Positions 1 to 8,413 of a stretch of DNA of 43,944 bases are shown here, piece after piece. The DNA comes from a virus: positions 1 through 43,944 of the IMG/VR virus record IMGVR_UViG_3300025266_000009; one strand, given 5' to 3'. Below the pieces are notes generated by a model. It was not told the origin of the DNA and ran no database searches. It was given only the letters and a program-made list of their open reading frames with translations. Each line of letters starts with the position of its first letter. Position 1 is the first letter of the stretch. A program made the translations under genes and the position numbers.

Positions 1-114
1 GCACTACGCTACTTGATAATGGGAAGACCCCGTATCAACGATACAATAAATCAGCTTAGACAGTTTAGAAGGGAATCACACTTCACGCCGTCTGACTCAA
101 CATTTGGATACTAA
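1..114 (+). CDS. C-terminal end of a truncated gene, probably terminase large subunit
   Basis: An open frame runs from the first base to a TAA at 112-114 and gives 37 residues ending in DSTFGY. Its start lies outside the window. The tail is basic in its first half (MGRPRINDT, RQFRRE). The stop sits one base before the ATG of the portal gene. In T7-like and related podoviruses the gene just before the portal is often the large terminase, so I infer a terminase C-terminus. No catalytic motif is present in these residues, so the assignment rests on position only. If correct, the ATPase and nuclease domains of the packaging motor are missing from the window. Confidence 0.5.
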   Translation, partial: ALRYLIMGRPRINDTINQLRQFRRESHFTPSDSTFGY

Positions 115-115
115 A

Positions 116-2299
116 ATGAATGACGAAAACACAGAATATGATACGGTCAACAACCTATACTTTGAGCCTGAAGAAACGGCAGGAGGCATGGAGCTTAGCC
201 TAGAGGAAGATGTACGTAACCGTTTCGTAGGCTTAGTAGAAGACCGCTATGCAGCAGCAGAGCAGGCTAGAGACTTTGACGAGGCTCGCTGGCTCACTGC
301 CTATCATAACTTCCGTGGCATTTACAACAAGAATGTAAAGTTCCGTGAGAGCGAGAAGTCTAAAGTATTCGTTAAAGTTACTAAGACTAAAGTTCTAGCG
401 GCATTTGGCCAGCTAGTAGACGTTATCTTTGGAACTGGTCAGTTTCCTATCGGTGTACGTGAGACTCGACTGCCCGAAGGTTTAGCAAAGTATACGCACC
501 TCGAAGCAGGCGCAACAGGTATCGAAACTAGCGCACCCGCTTACGAAGAGCCTGAAGCAGCCCCTGAAGAAGCTAGAAGCCCTTATGATGTTGGCTACGC
601 AGGAGACGGTCGAGACGAGCCTCTTAGCGCAGGTAAAACTTTAAGCGCAGGTAAAAGCGTTGTAAGCGCAGCTATTGAAGAAGCAGGCGCAACATTTAAA
701 AACGGAGCCTCCCCAGACCCACAAGTATTAGAACGCTCTCCTGCTAAGGAAGCGGCACGAAACATGCAGACACTTATCCATGACCAGATTGAAGAGTCAG
801 GCGGTTCTAGTGAGTTGCGTAATGCGCTCCTTGAATCTACACTGTTCGGCACTGGCATCGTTAAAGGCCCATTCAACTACAACAAGACTCTGAGCCGTTG
901 GACAAAAGACGAAGACGGTAATCGAGTATATGACCCTATCAATGTTCGTGTACCCCGTATTGAGTTTGTTAGTATCTGGGATTTCTTTCCAGACCCAAGC
1001 GCTACTTCTATTGAAGACTGTGAGTTTATTGTCCACCGTCACAGAATGAACAGGTCGCAGTTAAGAGGCTTGTCCAGAATGCCTTTCTTTAACAAAGACG
1101 CTATCCGTGAATGCCTCCAAATGGGGCCAAACTATACTGAAAAAGACTATGAACACGAACTGAAAGACGACCATCGTAGCGAAGACTACGGGTCTGGACA
1201 GTTTGAAGTCCTTGAATACTGGGGAATGATGGATGCTGAGTACGCTAGAGAAGTTGGAATGTCATTGCCTGATGAGGTGGACGACCTAGATGAAGTACAA
1301 GTTAATGCTTGGGTTAGTAATGGTAAGCTTTTACGTGGGGTTGTTAACCCATTTACACCTTACCGACTCCCATACAATGCCTTTCCTTACGAGCGTAATC
1401 CTTATTCTTTCTTTGGTATTGGCGTTGCTGAAAATATGGACGACTCTCAACAAATAATGAATGGTCACGCACGTATGGCTATCGACAATCTTGCACTTGC
1501 AGGCTCGTTAGTCTTTGACGTTGATGAGTCAGCGCTGGTGGGCGGTCAAAGCATGGACATTTATCCCGGAAAAGTATTTCGCCGACAGTCTGGAATGCCC
1601 GGACAAGCTATCCACGGTGTCAAATTTCCGAACACTTCTCAAGAAAACATGATGATGTTCGACAAATTCCGACAGTTGGCTGACGAACAAACCGGCATCC
1701 CAAGTTACTCTCACGGACAAACAGGCGTACAGAGCATGACTCGAACCGCTTCCGGTATGTCTATGTTGTTGGGCGCAGCGTCGCTTAACATTAAAACAGT
1801 TATTAAAAACATTGATGACTTCTTGCTGAAGCCTATCGGTGAAGCATACTTCCAGTGGAACATGCAGTTTTTTGAAGGGAACCTTGAAATTCAAGGAGAC
1901 TTAGAAATTCAAGCAATGGGAACAAACAGCCTGATGCAGAAGGAAGTACGTAGTCAACGACTTACTATGTTCCTACAAACTGCACAGAATCCTGCGATTG
2001 CACCGTTTGTTAAAATCTCTAAGATTGTCAGTGAGCTGGCTTATAGCCTTGACCTTGACCCCGATGAGATTCTTAACGACCCTGAAGAAGCAGCAATCAT
2101 GGCACAAATCATAGGAGCACAAAATGCTGGACAAGGAGATGGCGGGCCGACTGGGGCCGCTGGTCAACAACCCGGAACTATGGGCGGCCCTGAAGGAGCA
2201 CCTCAACAACCTACGGAACTTGGAGCTACAGGGACTGGCGGTGGAAACATCGGAACTGGGTCTGTACCGCAGGCAGGGGAAAGCGAGTTCACTGGCTAA
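116..2299 (+). CDS. Portal (head-tail connector) protein
   Basis: A 727-residue protein that I read as the dodecameric portal at the head vertex, through which DNA is packaged and ejected. It precedes scaffold and capsid genes, as portals do. The central part (about residues 320-620) resembles podovirus portals: a stretch with QQIMNGHARMAIDN, then IPSYSHGQTG and TRTASGMSMLLGAAS, then a long helical segment. Residues about 145-200 are a Pro/Glu/Ala-rich insertion with a short LSAGK duplication. The last 65 residues are Gly/Gln/Pro-rich and are overlapped by another gene in a different frame. A TTG at 104 is in frame, but ATG at 116, just after the upstream stop, is the more likely start; neither has a strong ribosome site. 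T7 portal is 536 residues, so this one is long. Confidence 0.88.
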   Translation: MNDENTEYDTVNNLYFEPEETAGGMELSLEEDVRNRFVGLVEDRYAAAEQARDFDEARWLTAYHNFRGIYNKNVKFRESEKSKVFVKVTKTKVLAAFGQLVDVIFGTGQFPIGVRETRLPEGLAKYTHLEAGATGIETSAPAYEEPEAAPEEARSPYDVGYAGDGRDEPLSAGKTLSAGKSVVSAAIEEAGATFKNGASPDPQVLERSPAKEAARNMQTLIHDQIEESGGSSELRNALLESTLFGTGIVKGPFNYNKTLSRWTKDEDGNRVYDPINVRVPRIEFVSIWDFFPDPSATSIEDCEFIVHRHRMNRSQLRGLSRMPFFNKDAIRECLQMGPNYTEKDYEHELKDDHRSEDYGSGQFEVLEYWGMMDAEYAREVGMSLPDEVDDLDEVQVNAWVSNGKLLRGVVNPFTPYRLPYNAFPYERNPYSFFGIGVAENMDDSQQIMNGHARMAIDNLALAGSLVFDVDESALVGGQSMDIYPGKVFRRQSGMPGQAIHGVKFPNTSQENMMMFDKFRQLADEQTGIPSYSHGQTGVQSMTRTASGMSMLLGAASLNIKTVIKNIDDFLLKPIGEAYFQWNMQFFEGNLEIQGDLEIQAMGTNSLMQKEVRSQRLTMFLQTAQNPAIAPFVKISKIVSELAYSLDLDPDEILNDPEEAAIMAQIIGAQNAGQGDGGPTGAAGQQPGTMGGPEGAPQQPTELGATGTGGGNIGTGSVPQAGESEFTG

Positions 2300-2360
2300 C
2301 CTAATGAATTTAAAAGAACAGGCTATTGAAGCCAGACAACGGATAGAGGAACAACGATGA
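2124..2360 (+). CDS. Small helical protein overprinted on the portal 3' end
   Basis: A 78-residue frame starting inside the portal gene and sharing 176 bases with it, then running on to a stop that overlaps the ATG of the next gene. The start is well supported: AGGAG at 2113-2117 lies seven bases before ATG 2124. The product looks like an ordinary helical protein (ALKEHLNNLRNLELQGL, then ELGLYRRQGKASSLANLMNL, then EARQRIEEQ), whereas the portal frame over the same DNA is low-complexity Gly/Gln/Pro. I recall similar small helical proteins with an ELYRxQG-type segment directly after portals in other marine podoviruses, but function is unknown; an accessory head role is a guess from position. 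Confidence 0.75.
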   Translation: MLDKEMAGRLGPLVNNPELWAALKEHLNNLRNLELQGLAVETSELGLYRRQGKASSLANLMNLKEQAIEARQRIEEQR

Positions 2361-3982
2361 AGAAAGTACCTAAACTAAAATATGCAGTAGGCTCAGTAGC
2401 TCAAGCAGCAGCGGAAGGTGCAGATACATTGTTGTCTGAAGCACGTAAAGATGTAGTAGCTCAGCGTAGTCCTGAGCCGGGTGTTGGTAAAGATGATACA
2501 GCATTAGCTGAAACACTTGCCAAAGTAGAAGGGCCGGGGAAAACTGAAGCGGTGCCTGAAGGGGGCCAAGACAACCTGATGGCTACTACTAAGCTTGTAA
2601 ACTCTTTTAGCTTTCAGGGCGGCAACAAGAAGATGGACAAGCAGTTCATCATGGAGTCTTTAAGCTCCGTTGCTGATACCCCTATTGTAGAAAACAAGCA
2701 ATCTATTGCTGAGTTTATTACTGACCTCCACCGTGTTCAAGTAGAAGAAGAGTCTAAGCCGTTATTGTCCCCGAAGGACTTTCAAAAGCTTAATAGCTTT
2801 GCAGCAGACGCTGGTGACGAAGGCCGCTTAGAAAAGAAAGAAGGCGGCGAAGTATCTGACGAAGATAAGTACATTAGTCTTTATAAGTCTATGGAGCAGT
2901 CCATGGACAAAGCTAAAGATGATGCTTCTAAGGAAAGAATATACAAACGATTTGCAGAGGTAGAAAACTCTTTTGACGGTAATGTTATTTCTAACGCTTT
3001 GCAGAAGATGGACGCAGAGGAAGAAGGTAGAGTAGGTAAGTTCTTTGGCGGCATAATGAAAGGAGCTAAAGAAGTATTAGGTCAAAGTGGTGGCGGTGAA
3101 CCTACTGGTATTCTTGGCGCAATAATGAAGGGCGGTGCTGAAGGCACAACTACTGTACCTCAAGGCCAAGACGAGGCGGCAAGCATTAGCGCTCTCGAAG
3201 GCCCAGACCCTATTTCTGCTGCTAACAATGCACCGATTGCAAACTTTGCAGAGGGTGGACGAATCTCTGTTTCTGAGTATGTAAAAGCTAGAGACAAGGC
3301 ACTAAAAGATATAGACAACACTGAAAGTCTCACTGAGAGAGAAGAAATCAGCGCAGCTTTTTCAAAAGTATCTAAAGAGTTTATGGAACAAGAAAGTTTA
3401 GGTGACTCGATAGATAGAGAGCGAGCAGAAAAAGCAAAAGCTCTTAAAAAGAAAAACATGGGCGGTTCGCTGCTTGCAGACGACAAGCCTGTAGATACTT
3501 ACGACAACATCCCCGAAGGCGAGAAAGAAGCAGTAGAAGCTTCACAACTCCCTGACGAAGAGATGGAAGATGAGTACGCTGGATTCGTTCTAGGCGAAGC
3601 TCTAAGCACAGAAGACCAAGAATATTTAATGGGCGCTCTTGAAGGTGATGAGCGTCTGGGTGGTATCTTTGACAAGGTCATGGATATTGCTGGAGAATTT
3701 GCAGGTGACGGAGCCGTTAAAGGCCCCGGCACCGGCACATCAGATTCGATACCCGCAAGGTTGTCGGATGGTGAATTTGTTTTCACCAGAAAAGCAACTG
3801 ACCAGCTAGGCACGGAAAAGCTTCAAACTATGATGGACGAAGCTGAACGTGCTTACGATGGCGGTTTAATGCAAAAGTACATGGGTGGAAGCATTCTAGG
3901 CGGCATGGATGAAGTAGAAGATAATGATAAAAAAGTCTACGACCAGATGTTAACCTCTAATGCCATGCCAAGTGTACGATAA
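2357..3982 (+). CDS. Large acidic virion-associated protein with SDGEFVFT motif
   Basis: A 541-residue acidic protein between portal and scaffold. It begins with a short Lys-rich segment (MKKVPKLKYAV), continues through a low-complexity Glu/Asp/Lys region that is probably disordered or helical, and ends with a conserved-looking block containing GTGTSDSIPARLSDGEFVFT near residues 455-475, followed by a Lys/Glu helix and GGLMQKYMGGS. I know the GTSDSIPARLSDGEFV block as a recurring module in structural proteins of many phages, but not its function. Repeated MGG(S) segments (MGGSLL, MGGSIL) occur around it. The start ATG overlaps the upstream stop by four bases. Most likely a minor head or internal virion protein. 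Confidence 0.65.
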   Translation: MKKVPKLKYAVGSVAQAAAEGADTLLSEARKDVVAQRSPEPGVGKDDTALAETLAKVEGPGKTEAVPEGGQDNLMATTKLVNSFSFQGGNKKMDKQFIMESLSSVADTPIVENKQSIAEFITDLHRVQVEEESKPLLSPKDFQKLNSFAADAGDEGRLEKKEGGEVSDEDKYISLYKSMEQSMDKAKDDASKERIYKRFAEVENSFDGNVISNALQKMDAEEEGRVGKFFGGIMKGAKEVLGQSGGGEPTGILGAIMKGGAEGTTTVPQGQDEAASISALEGPDPISAANNAPIANFAEGGRISVSEYVKARDKALKDIDNTESLTEREEISAAFSKVSKEFMEQESLGDSIDRERAEKAKALKKKNMGGSLLADDKPVDTYDNIPEGEKEAVEASQLPDEEMEDEYAGFVLGEALSTEDQEYLMGALEGDERLGGIFDKVMDIAGEFAGDGAVKGPGTGTSDSIPARLSDGEFVFTRKATDQLGTEKLQTMMDEAERAYDGGLMQKYMGGSILGGMDEVEDNDKKVYDQMLTSNAMPSVR

Positions 3983-3983
3983 C

Positions 3984-4015
3984 GATAAGGCCACCTGTTA
4001 GCGCAGCCCCTTATC
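3984..4015 (+). other. Hairpin after the SDGEFVFT-protein gene
   Basis: GATAAGG at 3984-3990 pairs perfectly with CCTTATC at 4009-4015 across an 18-base loop. It begins one base after the stop of the preceding gene. No run of T follows, so I do not call it an intrinsic terminator. It may act as an RNA processing or stability element ahead of the highly expressed scaffold and capsid genes. Confidence 0.4.
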
Positions 4016-4066
4016 AACAACTAATAATCTAAAGGCCACCTTGTAGTATCAAGCCCTATTCAGCAG
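3987..4066 (+). repeat. Two imperfect copies of an AAGGCCACCT unit upstream of scaffold
   Basis: The gap between the upstream gene and the scaffold start holds two related units, about 3987-4021 and 4032-4066. Each begins AAGGCCACCT followed by GTTAG or TGTAG, and each then has a CAGCCCCTTAT- or AAGCCCTATT-like segment with TCAACA or TCAGCA at the end. They are spaced 45 bases apart. The first copy overlaps a hairpin. The gap (3983-4119) contains no gene I can support. A role in controlling expression of scaffold and capsid is inferred from position only. Confidence 0.45.
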
Positions 4067-4119
4067 TCGCGAGCCGAGTAGCTACCTTGAAAAGACGACA
4101 AGCCCCAACGGAGTGTGAA

Positions 4120-4923
4120 ATGACTGATTTACCTGAGACACAAGAAGAAGAAGTAGCCAACCCTTACAACATGCATAAAGATTGGCATGATGTTGAGGAG
4201 CACCAGTTTGAAGGTGCTGATGGCGCTTACTTTGAAAAGAAACCTAAGAAGGCTACCCGCAAGTCGGCCCCTTCGGATGAAGAATCTGTTACAGATTATA
4301 AAAAGAGATACGATGACCTAAAGAAACATTACGACTCTAAGATTAGTGAGTTCAAGCAGAAAGAACTAGAACTACAAGCAGAAACTCGAATGACACAGCA
4401 TGTTGAACAGGCCGTTCGTCACGAGGATAACACTGAAGCAGTTCAAGCCGAGTATGTTGAACCACAAGCAGAGGCACTAGAACCGGCACGGACATCTACA
4501 CTAGACGAACGTGAAGCCAGTATTGCACGAAGAGAGGCAGAACAAACTCTCCAAAGTGCTCACCCTGACTTTGCAACTATTCGTCAAAGTGATGAGTTCC
4601 ACGGTTGGGCCAAAGCGCAACCAGCAGCAATTCAGGACTGGGTGTATAATAATCCCAATGACGTAACACTAGCGGTCAAAGCCATCGACCTTTATAAAAT
4701 GGAAACTGGTTCAGGGGTTCAATCTTCTACTGGTAAAACAGGAAGTTCACAAACCTCGACCGCTTCGGCAGCGGATATGGTTTCAACTCGAACACAAACC
4801 GTAAACACTAATGAGCCGAAGATTTGGTCACAAAGGGAAATTGCTGCGCTGTCTATGGCTGCATACGATAAATTTGAAAAAGAAATCGACGCAGCCATCA
4901 TGGAAGGCAGAGTAGTTGCTTAA
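4120..4923 (+). CDS. Capsid scaffolding protein
   Basis: A 267-residue, strongly acidic protein directly before the major capsid gene, the usual place for the scaffold that guides procapsid assembly. ATG 4120 has GGAG eight bases upstream (4110-4113) and is preferred over an in-frame TTG at 4087. The N-terminal half is charged and rich in Glu and Lys. A coiled-coil-like stretch (YKKRYDDLKKHYDSKISEFK, residues about 60-80) is followed by DEREASIARREAEQ. The middle has an HPDFATIR segment and the C-terminal part is helical (EKEIDAAIMEGR). This layout, an acidic coil plus a helical C-terminus, matches T7 gp9-like scaffolds. The family call rests on architecture and order. Confidence 0.8.
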   Translation: MTDLPETQEEEVANPYNMHKDWHDVEEHQFEGADGAYFEKKPKKATRKSAPSDEESVTDYKKRYDDLKKHYDSKISEFKQKELELQAETRMTQHVEQAVRHEDNTEAVQAEYVEPQAEALEPARTSTLDEREASIARREAEQTLQSAHPDFATIRQSDEFHGWAKAQPAAIQDWVYNNPNDVTLAVKAIDLYKMETGSGVQSSTGKTGSSQTSTASAADMVSTRTQTVNTNEPKIWSQREIAALSMAAYDKFEKEIDAAIMEGRVVA

Positions 4924-4958
4924 TAACTATTGTCTTTAAATCATAAGGAAACATAATC

Positions 4959-5933
4959 ATGGCTCAATTTTTTGAACCCGGTACAGATACCAACGCTAAC
5001 TTCGGAAACTCTGTCGCAGGACAGACTAACTCTTTCTTCCTTCCAGCCATTTACTCCAAGAAGGTTCTTAACTTCTTCCGTAAGGCTTCGGTTGCTGAAG
5101 CAATTACTAATACTGATTATGCCGGTGAGATTTCTGCATTCGGTGATTCCGTAAAAGTAATTAAAGAGCCAGTAATCAGCGTTAGTTCTTATACCCGTGG
5201 CACTGCTACTGCTGCCACTAAGCTGACTGACCAAGAAGTTACTTTGGTTGTTGATACCGCTAATGCCTTTAAGTTCATCGTAGACGACATTGAAACTTCC
5301 ATGTCTCACGTAAACTTTAAAGAAGTTGCTGCTTCATCTGCCGCTTACGCTTTGCGTGATGCGTTTGATACCGCAGTAATTGCAGGCATGTTCGCAGGCT
5401 TGTCTGCTTCTACTCCTAACCACATTCTAGGTGCAGATGACGACACTACTATGGCTGCTGGCGTAATTGACGAAGCTTCTAAGTCTATCAACCTGCTTCT
5501 TACTGACCCTCTGGATGTACTGGCTCGTATGGCTCGTCTTCTTGACGACCAGAACGTACCAGAAGAAGGTCGTTGGGTTGTAGCTTCACCTGACTTCTAC
5601 GAGCAGTTGTCTCAGTCTAGCTCTAAGTTGCTGTCTGTTGACTTCAACGGCGGCCAAGGCTCTATCCGTAACGGTCTGGTAAGCTCTGGTAAGTTGCGTG
5701 GCTTTGCTATGTACAAGTCTAACAACATTGGCGCTACTTCTGCTGCTGACGGTAAGTTAATTGCCGGTCACATGTCAGCCGTTTGTACCGCACAGACTAT
5801 CACCAGCACTGAAGTCATTCGTGACCCAGATAGCTTTGGTGACATCTGTCGTGGTCTGCACGTATTTGGTGTTAAGGTTATTCGACCTGAAGCCCTTGTA
5901 GGTGGATTCTACAGCTTATCTGCTGGTAGCTAA
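4959..5933 (+). CDS. Major capsid protein (T7 gp10-like)
   Basis: A 324-residue protein with AAGGAA placed shortly before its ATG. It follows the scaffold and precedes a strong intrinsic terminator, as expected for a capsid gene made in large amounts. Features consistent with an HK97-fold capsid of T7-like phages include the N-terminal region with FLPAIYSKKVLNFFRK, the central GEISAFGDSVKVIKEPVIS, the VDDIETSMSHVNFKE helix, a VPEEGRWVVASPDFYEQL segment and a C-terminal strand-rich part (LHVFGVKVIRPEALVGG). The length is close to T7 gp10A (345 residues). I see no frameshift site giving a longer minor form. Confidence 0.9.
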   Translation: MAQFFEPGTDTNANFGNSVAGQTNSFFLPAIYSKKVLNFFRKASVAEAITNTDYAGEISAFGDSVKVIKEPVISVSSYTRGTATAATKLTDQEVTLVVDTANAFKFIVDDIETSMSHVNFKEVAASSAAYALRDAFDTAVIAGMFAGLSASTPNHILGADDDTTMAAGVIDEASKSINLLLTDPLDVLARMARLLDDQNVPEEGRWVVASPDFYEQLSQSSSKLLSVDFNGGQGSIRNGLVSSGKLRGFAMYKSNNIGATSAADGKLIAGHMSAVCTAQTITSTEVIRDPDSFGDICRGLHVFGVKVIRPEALVGGFYSLSAGS

Positions 5934-5958
5934 GCAACAGTTAGTACACATTAAGTGC

Positions 5959-5986
5959 GGGGGCTGTAAAAAGCCCCCAATCTTTT
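5959..5986 (+). terminator. Intrinsic terminator after the capsid gene
   Basis: GGGGGCT (5959-5965), a six-base GTAAAA loop and AGCCCCC (5972-5978) form a perfect seven-pair GC-rich stem, followed by AATCTTTT. It starts 26 bases after the capsid stop and ends before the tail genes. In T7 a terminator also lies just after gene 10, so partial readthrough would give more capsid than tail protein. Confidence 0.88.
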
Positions 5987-6011
5987 AACACATTTAAAGG
6001 CTAAAGAACTT

Positions 6012-6782
6012 ATGGCAACAACCTACTTAGAACTTACAAATGAATTGCTTCGGGAGTTGAATGAGATTCCGTTGACAGCATCTGATTTTCCAACGGCTGT
6101 TGGTGTTCAAGCCCACGTTAAAGATACTGTAAACAAAGCATACTTCGACATGATTAACCAAGAACCGCAGTGGCCTTTTCTATCGGCTGGAGAAAGCGGC
6201 GAAGTTAATCCCATGTACGGTAATGTGTATGTCGAAACAGTTATCGGTCAACGCTATTACGAATTAAAAGCTTCGAGTGATTCCATCATCAACGACTACG
6301 GTTCAGTTGACTGGGATAACTTTTATCTGACTACTGTAGGTGTGAGCAACGAAACAGCTCCCTACACAGGTACAAATTTAAGATACGTAACTAACGAACA
6401 GTGGAAAACTTTCCGCAGAGTTTCAGAGAACCTAGACCAAGCAGACACTACTACGTATGGTACTCCGAATAGTCTTATTCGCAGCCCAGACGCACGTAAG
6501 TTTGGACTCAGTCCCATTCCAGACAAAGTATATCGTGTATGGTTTTATGCGTGGGACTTACCCACAAAGTTCACAAACCCTAACGACACAGTTGTTTTTC
6601 CAGAGATGTACTCAACAACTCTACTAGCTAGAGCACGTTACTACATCTGGCAGTTTAAAGACAACCCACAAGCAGCCGCATTTGCCCTAGACGACTACAA
6701 GAAAGGCATGCGCTCAATGCGCTCAAACCTTATTGAGCCTACGCCCTTCTATATGTCTGACGACAGAGTGAGGTACACCTAG
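6012..6782 (+). CDS. Tail tubular protein A-like head-tail adaptor (T7 gp11-like)
   Basis: A 256-residue protein just after the capsid gene and terminator. The N-terminal region (TYLELTNELLRELNEIPL, then VKDTVNKAYFDMINQEPQWPF) resembles the helical N-terminus of podovirus tail tube A or gatekeeper proteins. The remainder has short strands and a conserved-looking FPEMYSTTLLARARYYIWQF helix near residue 200. It would form the ring that joins the portal to the nozzle. A gene encoding a tail tube B-like protein begins one base after its stop, which is the T7 gene 11-12 order. Assigned by family resemblance and order. Confidence 0.75.
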   Translation: MATTYLELTNELLRELNEIPLTASDFPTAVGVQAHVKDTVNKAYFDMINQEPQWPFLSAGESGEVNPMYGNVYVETVIGQRYYELKASSDSIINDYGSVDWDNFYLTTVGVSNETAPYTGTNLRYVTNEQWKTFRRVSENLDQADTTTYGTPNSLIRSPDARKFGLSPIPDKVYRVWFYAWDLPTKFTNPNDTVVFPEMYSTTLLARARYYIWQFKDNPQAAAFALDDYKKGMRSMRSNLIEPTPFYMSDDRVRYT

Positions 6783-6783
6783 T

Positions 6784-8409
6784 ATGTCGCAGTCCCAACC
6801 TTTTGGTTTCTCTTGTAAGGGTGGTTTAAACACCAACCTGAGCGAGATTGAGATGCTCCGACAGCCCGGAATTGCTACACAGTTGAGAAACTTTGAGGTT
6901 GACCCCGATGGAGGCTATCGTAGAGTTAGTGGCTTTACAGACTATGGCGGTGACGATGCAGCCCGTCCAAATTCTAGTAATGATATTTTAGGCATTAAGG
7001 TATATGCAGACGGCGTTATTGTTTGTAGCGGAACAAACATTTACTTTAGTAATGATGGTGAAACTTGGCTACAGATTAATAAGGCTAGTGTTGCAGGAAG
7101 CGGTGACAATCTAACAGCCTTAAACGGGCGTTCAGTTGCTGCAAGAACTGCACAGGGTCAAAGCTCTATAGCCTTGTTTGAAGGCAGTAAATCTATATAC
7201 GGAGAAATAGTCATCTGTGACGGGGCTAACAAGCCTTTTTACTTTTACATGACCGGAGCGGGAGCACTCAGCACCCGTACATTTTTTGTAGCTGACATTA
7301 CAGTAAGCAGCACTGACGCTCCTTCTATTGCTACTGTACACAATAACTTCTTAGTAGTTGCAGGTCAAACAAATGCCCCTAACACGGTACGTAATAGTCA
7401 TCTCTTAGAAGTAGATAATTTTACAGGCTCTGGCGCTAATGAGGTTGTATTAGCCGACAGGGTTGTAGGACTTAAAAGCTTTCGTGGTGACTGTATTGTT
7501 TTCTGCCGCAACAGTATTTATAAGTTTGTTAATATGGAAGACAAGGCAAATGCTGCTATTGTCCCTATTACAAAAAACGTAGGTTGCGTAGACGGGAATA
7601 GCATCCAAGAAATTGGCGGTGACCTAGTGTTCCTAAGCCCTGATGGTGTTCGTACACTTGCAGGTACTTCACGCATCGGTGACGTTGAGCTGGCTTCTGT
7701 AAGTAGAAATATCCAGCGACTAATTAGTAGCATTGTTGATAACATTAACGTGCTTACAATTTCAAGCGTTGTACTGCGCTCTAAGTCTCAGTATCGCTTG
7801 TACTACAATAACCCCTCTGTAGCCGCCTCGTTTTCAAAAGGTATTATTGGTACTTTTACAGGCCAAGGTTTTGAGTGGTCAGAAACACTAGGCATTGAAG
7901 CTACCGCAGTAGATAGTGGGTTTCTAGCTAATGGTCTTGAAGCGCTAGTTCACGGCGACACAGACGGATATATTTATAACCACGACAAGGGCATTACCTT
8001 TCGTCACGGCGGCGCAGCAGCAAACATTGATGCTATATACGAAACACCCTATTTAGATTTTGGAGACATGGGAACACGGAAAACTTTGCAGTACGCAAAG
8101 ATTTCAGTAACCCCCGACAGAGAATCAGGAGGGTTTTCAGACCCAACATTAAAAGTTCAGTACGACTTCCAAGATATTAATGTTCAACAGCCTCCTTTAT
8201 ATCAGCTACCTACCATACGAGCTGGCTCATCTTTTGGTGCTGCTTTTTTTAATGCGGCCTTCTTTGGCTCAACGGACAATCCGCTTATACGCCAGCCAAT
8301 TGAAGGAAGCTGCTATACCAGTAATTTTAGGATTGCAAGTAACGACCAAGAAGCATCTTACACAATCAACGGCATTTACATAAACTACGTTCCCGCAGGC
8401 AGGAGATAA
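6784..8409 (+). CDS. Tail tubular protein B-like nozzle protein
   Basis: A 541-residue protein with GAGG about ten bases before its ATG. The N-terminus (FGFSCKGGLNTNLSEIEML, then RNFEVDPDGGYRRVSGFTDY) is typical of podovirus tail nozzle proteins, where the first strand packs against the adaptor ring. The remainder is rich in beta strands with blade-like repeats (GDLVFLSPDGVRTLAGTSR) and a C-terminal domain with LDFGDMGTRKTLQYAKIS. T7 gp12 is 794 residues, so this is a shorter version. It should form the distal tube for DNA exit. Position between adaptor and fibre genes supports the call. Confidence 0.75.
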   Translation: MSQSQPFGFSCKGGLNTNLSEIEMLRQPGIATQLRNFEVDPDGGYRRVSGFTDYGGDDAARPNSSNDILGIKVYADGVIVCSGTNIYFSNDGETWLQINKASVAGSGDNLTALNGRSVAARTAQGQSSIALFEGSKSIYGEIVICDGANKPFYFYMTGAGALSTRTFFVADITVSSTDAPSIATVHNNFLVVAGQTNAPNTVRNSHLLEVDNFTGSGANEVVLADRVVGLKSFRGDCIVFCRNSIYKFVNMEDKANAAIVPITKNVGCVDGNSIQEIGGDLVFLSPDGVRTLAGTSRIGDVELASVSRNIQRLISSIVDNINVLTISSVVLRSKSQYRLYYNNPSVAASFSKGIIGTFTGQGFEWSETLGIEATAVDSGFLANGLEALVHGDTDGYIYNHDKGITFRHGGAAANIDAIYETPYLDFGDMGTRKTLQYAKISVTPDRESGGFSDPTLKVQYDFQDINVQQPPLYQLPTIRAGSSFGAAFFNAAFFGSTDNPLIRQPIEGSCYTSNFRIASNDQEASYTINGIYINYVPAGRR

Positions 8410-8413
8410 TTAG

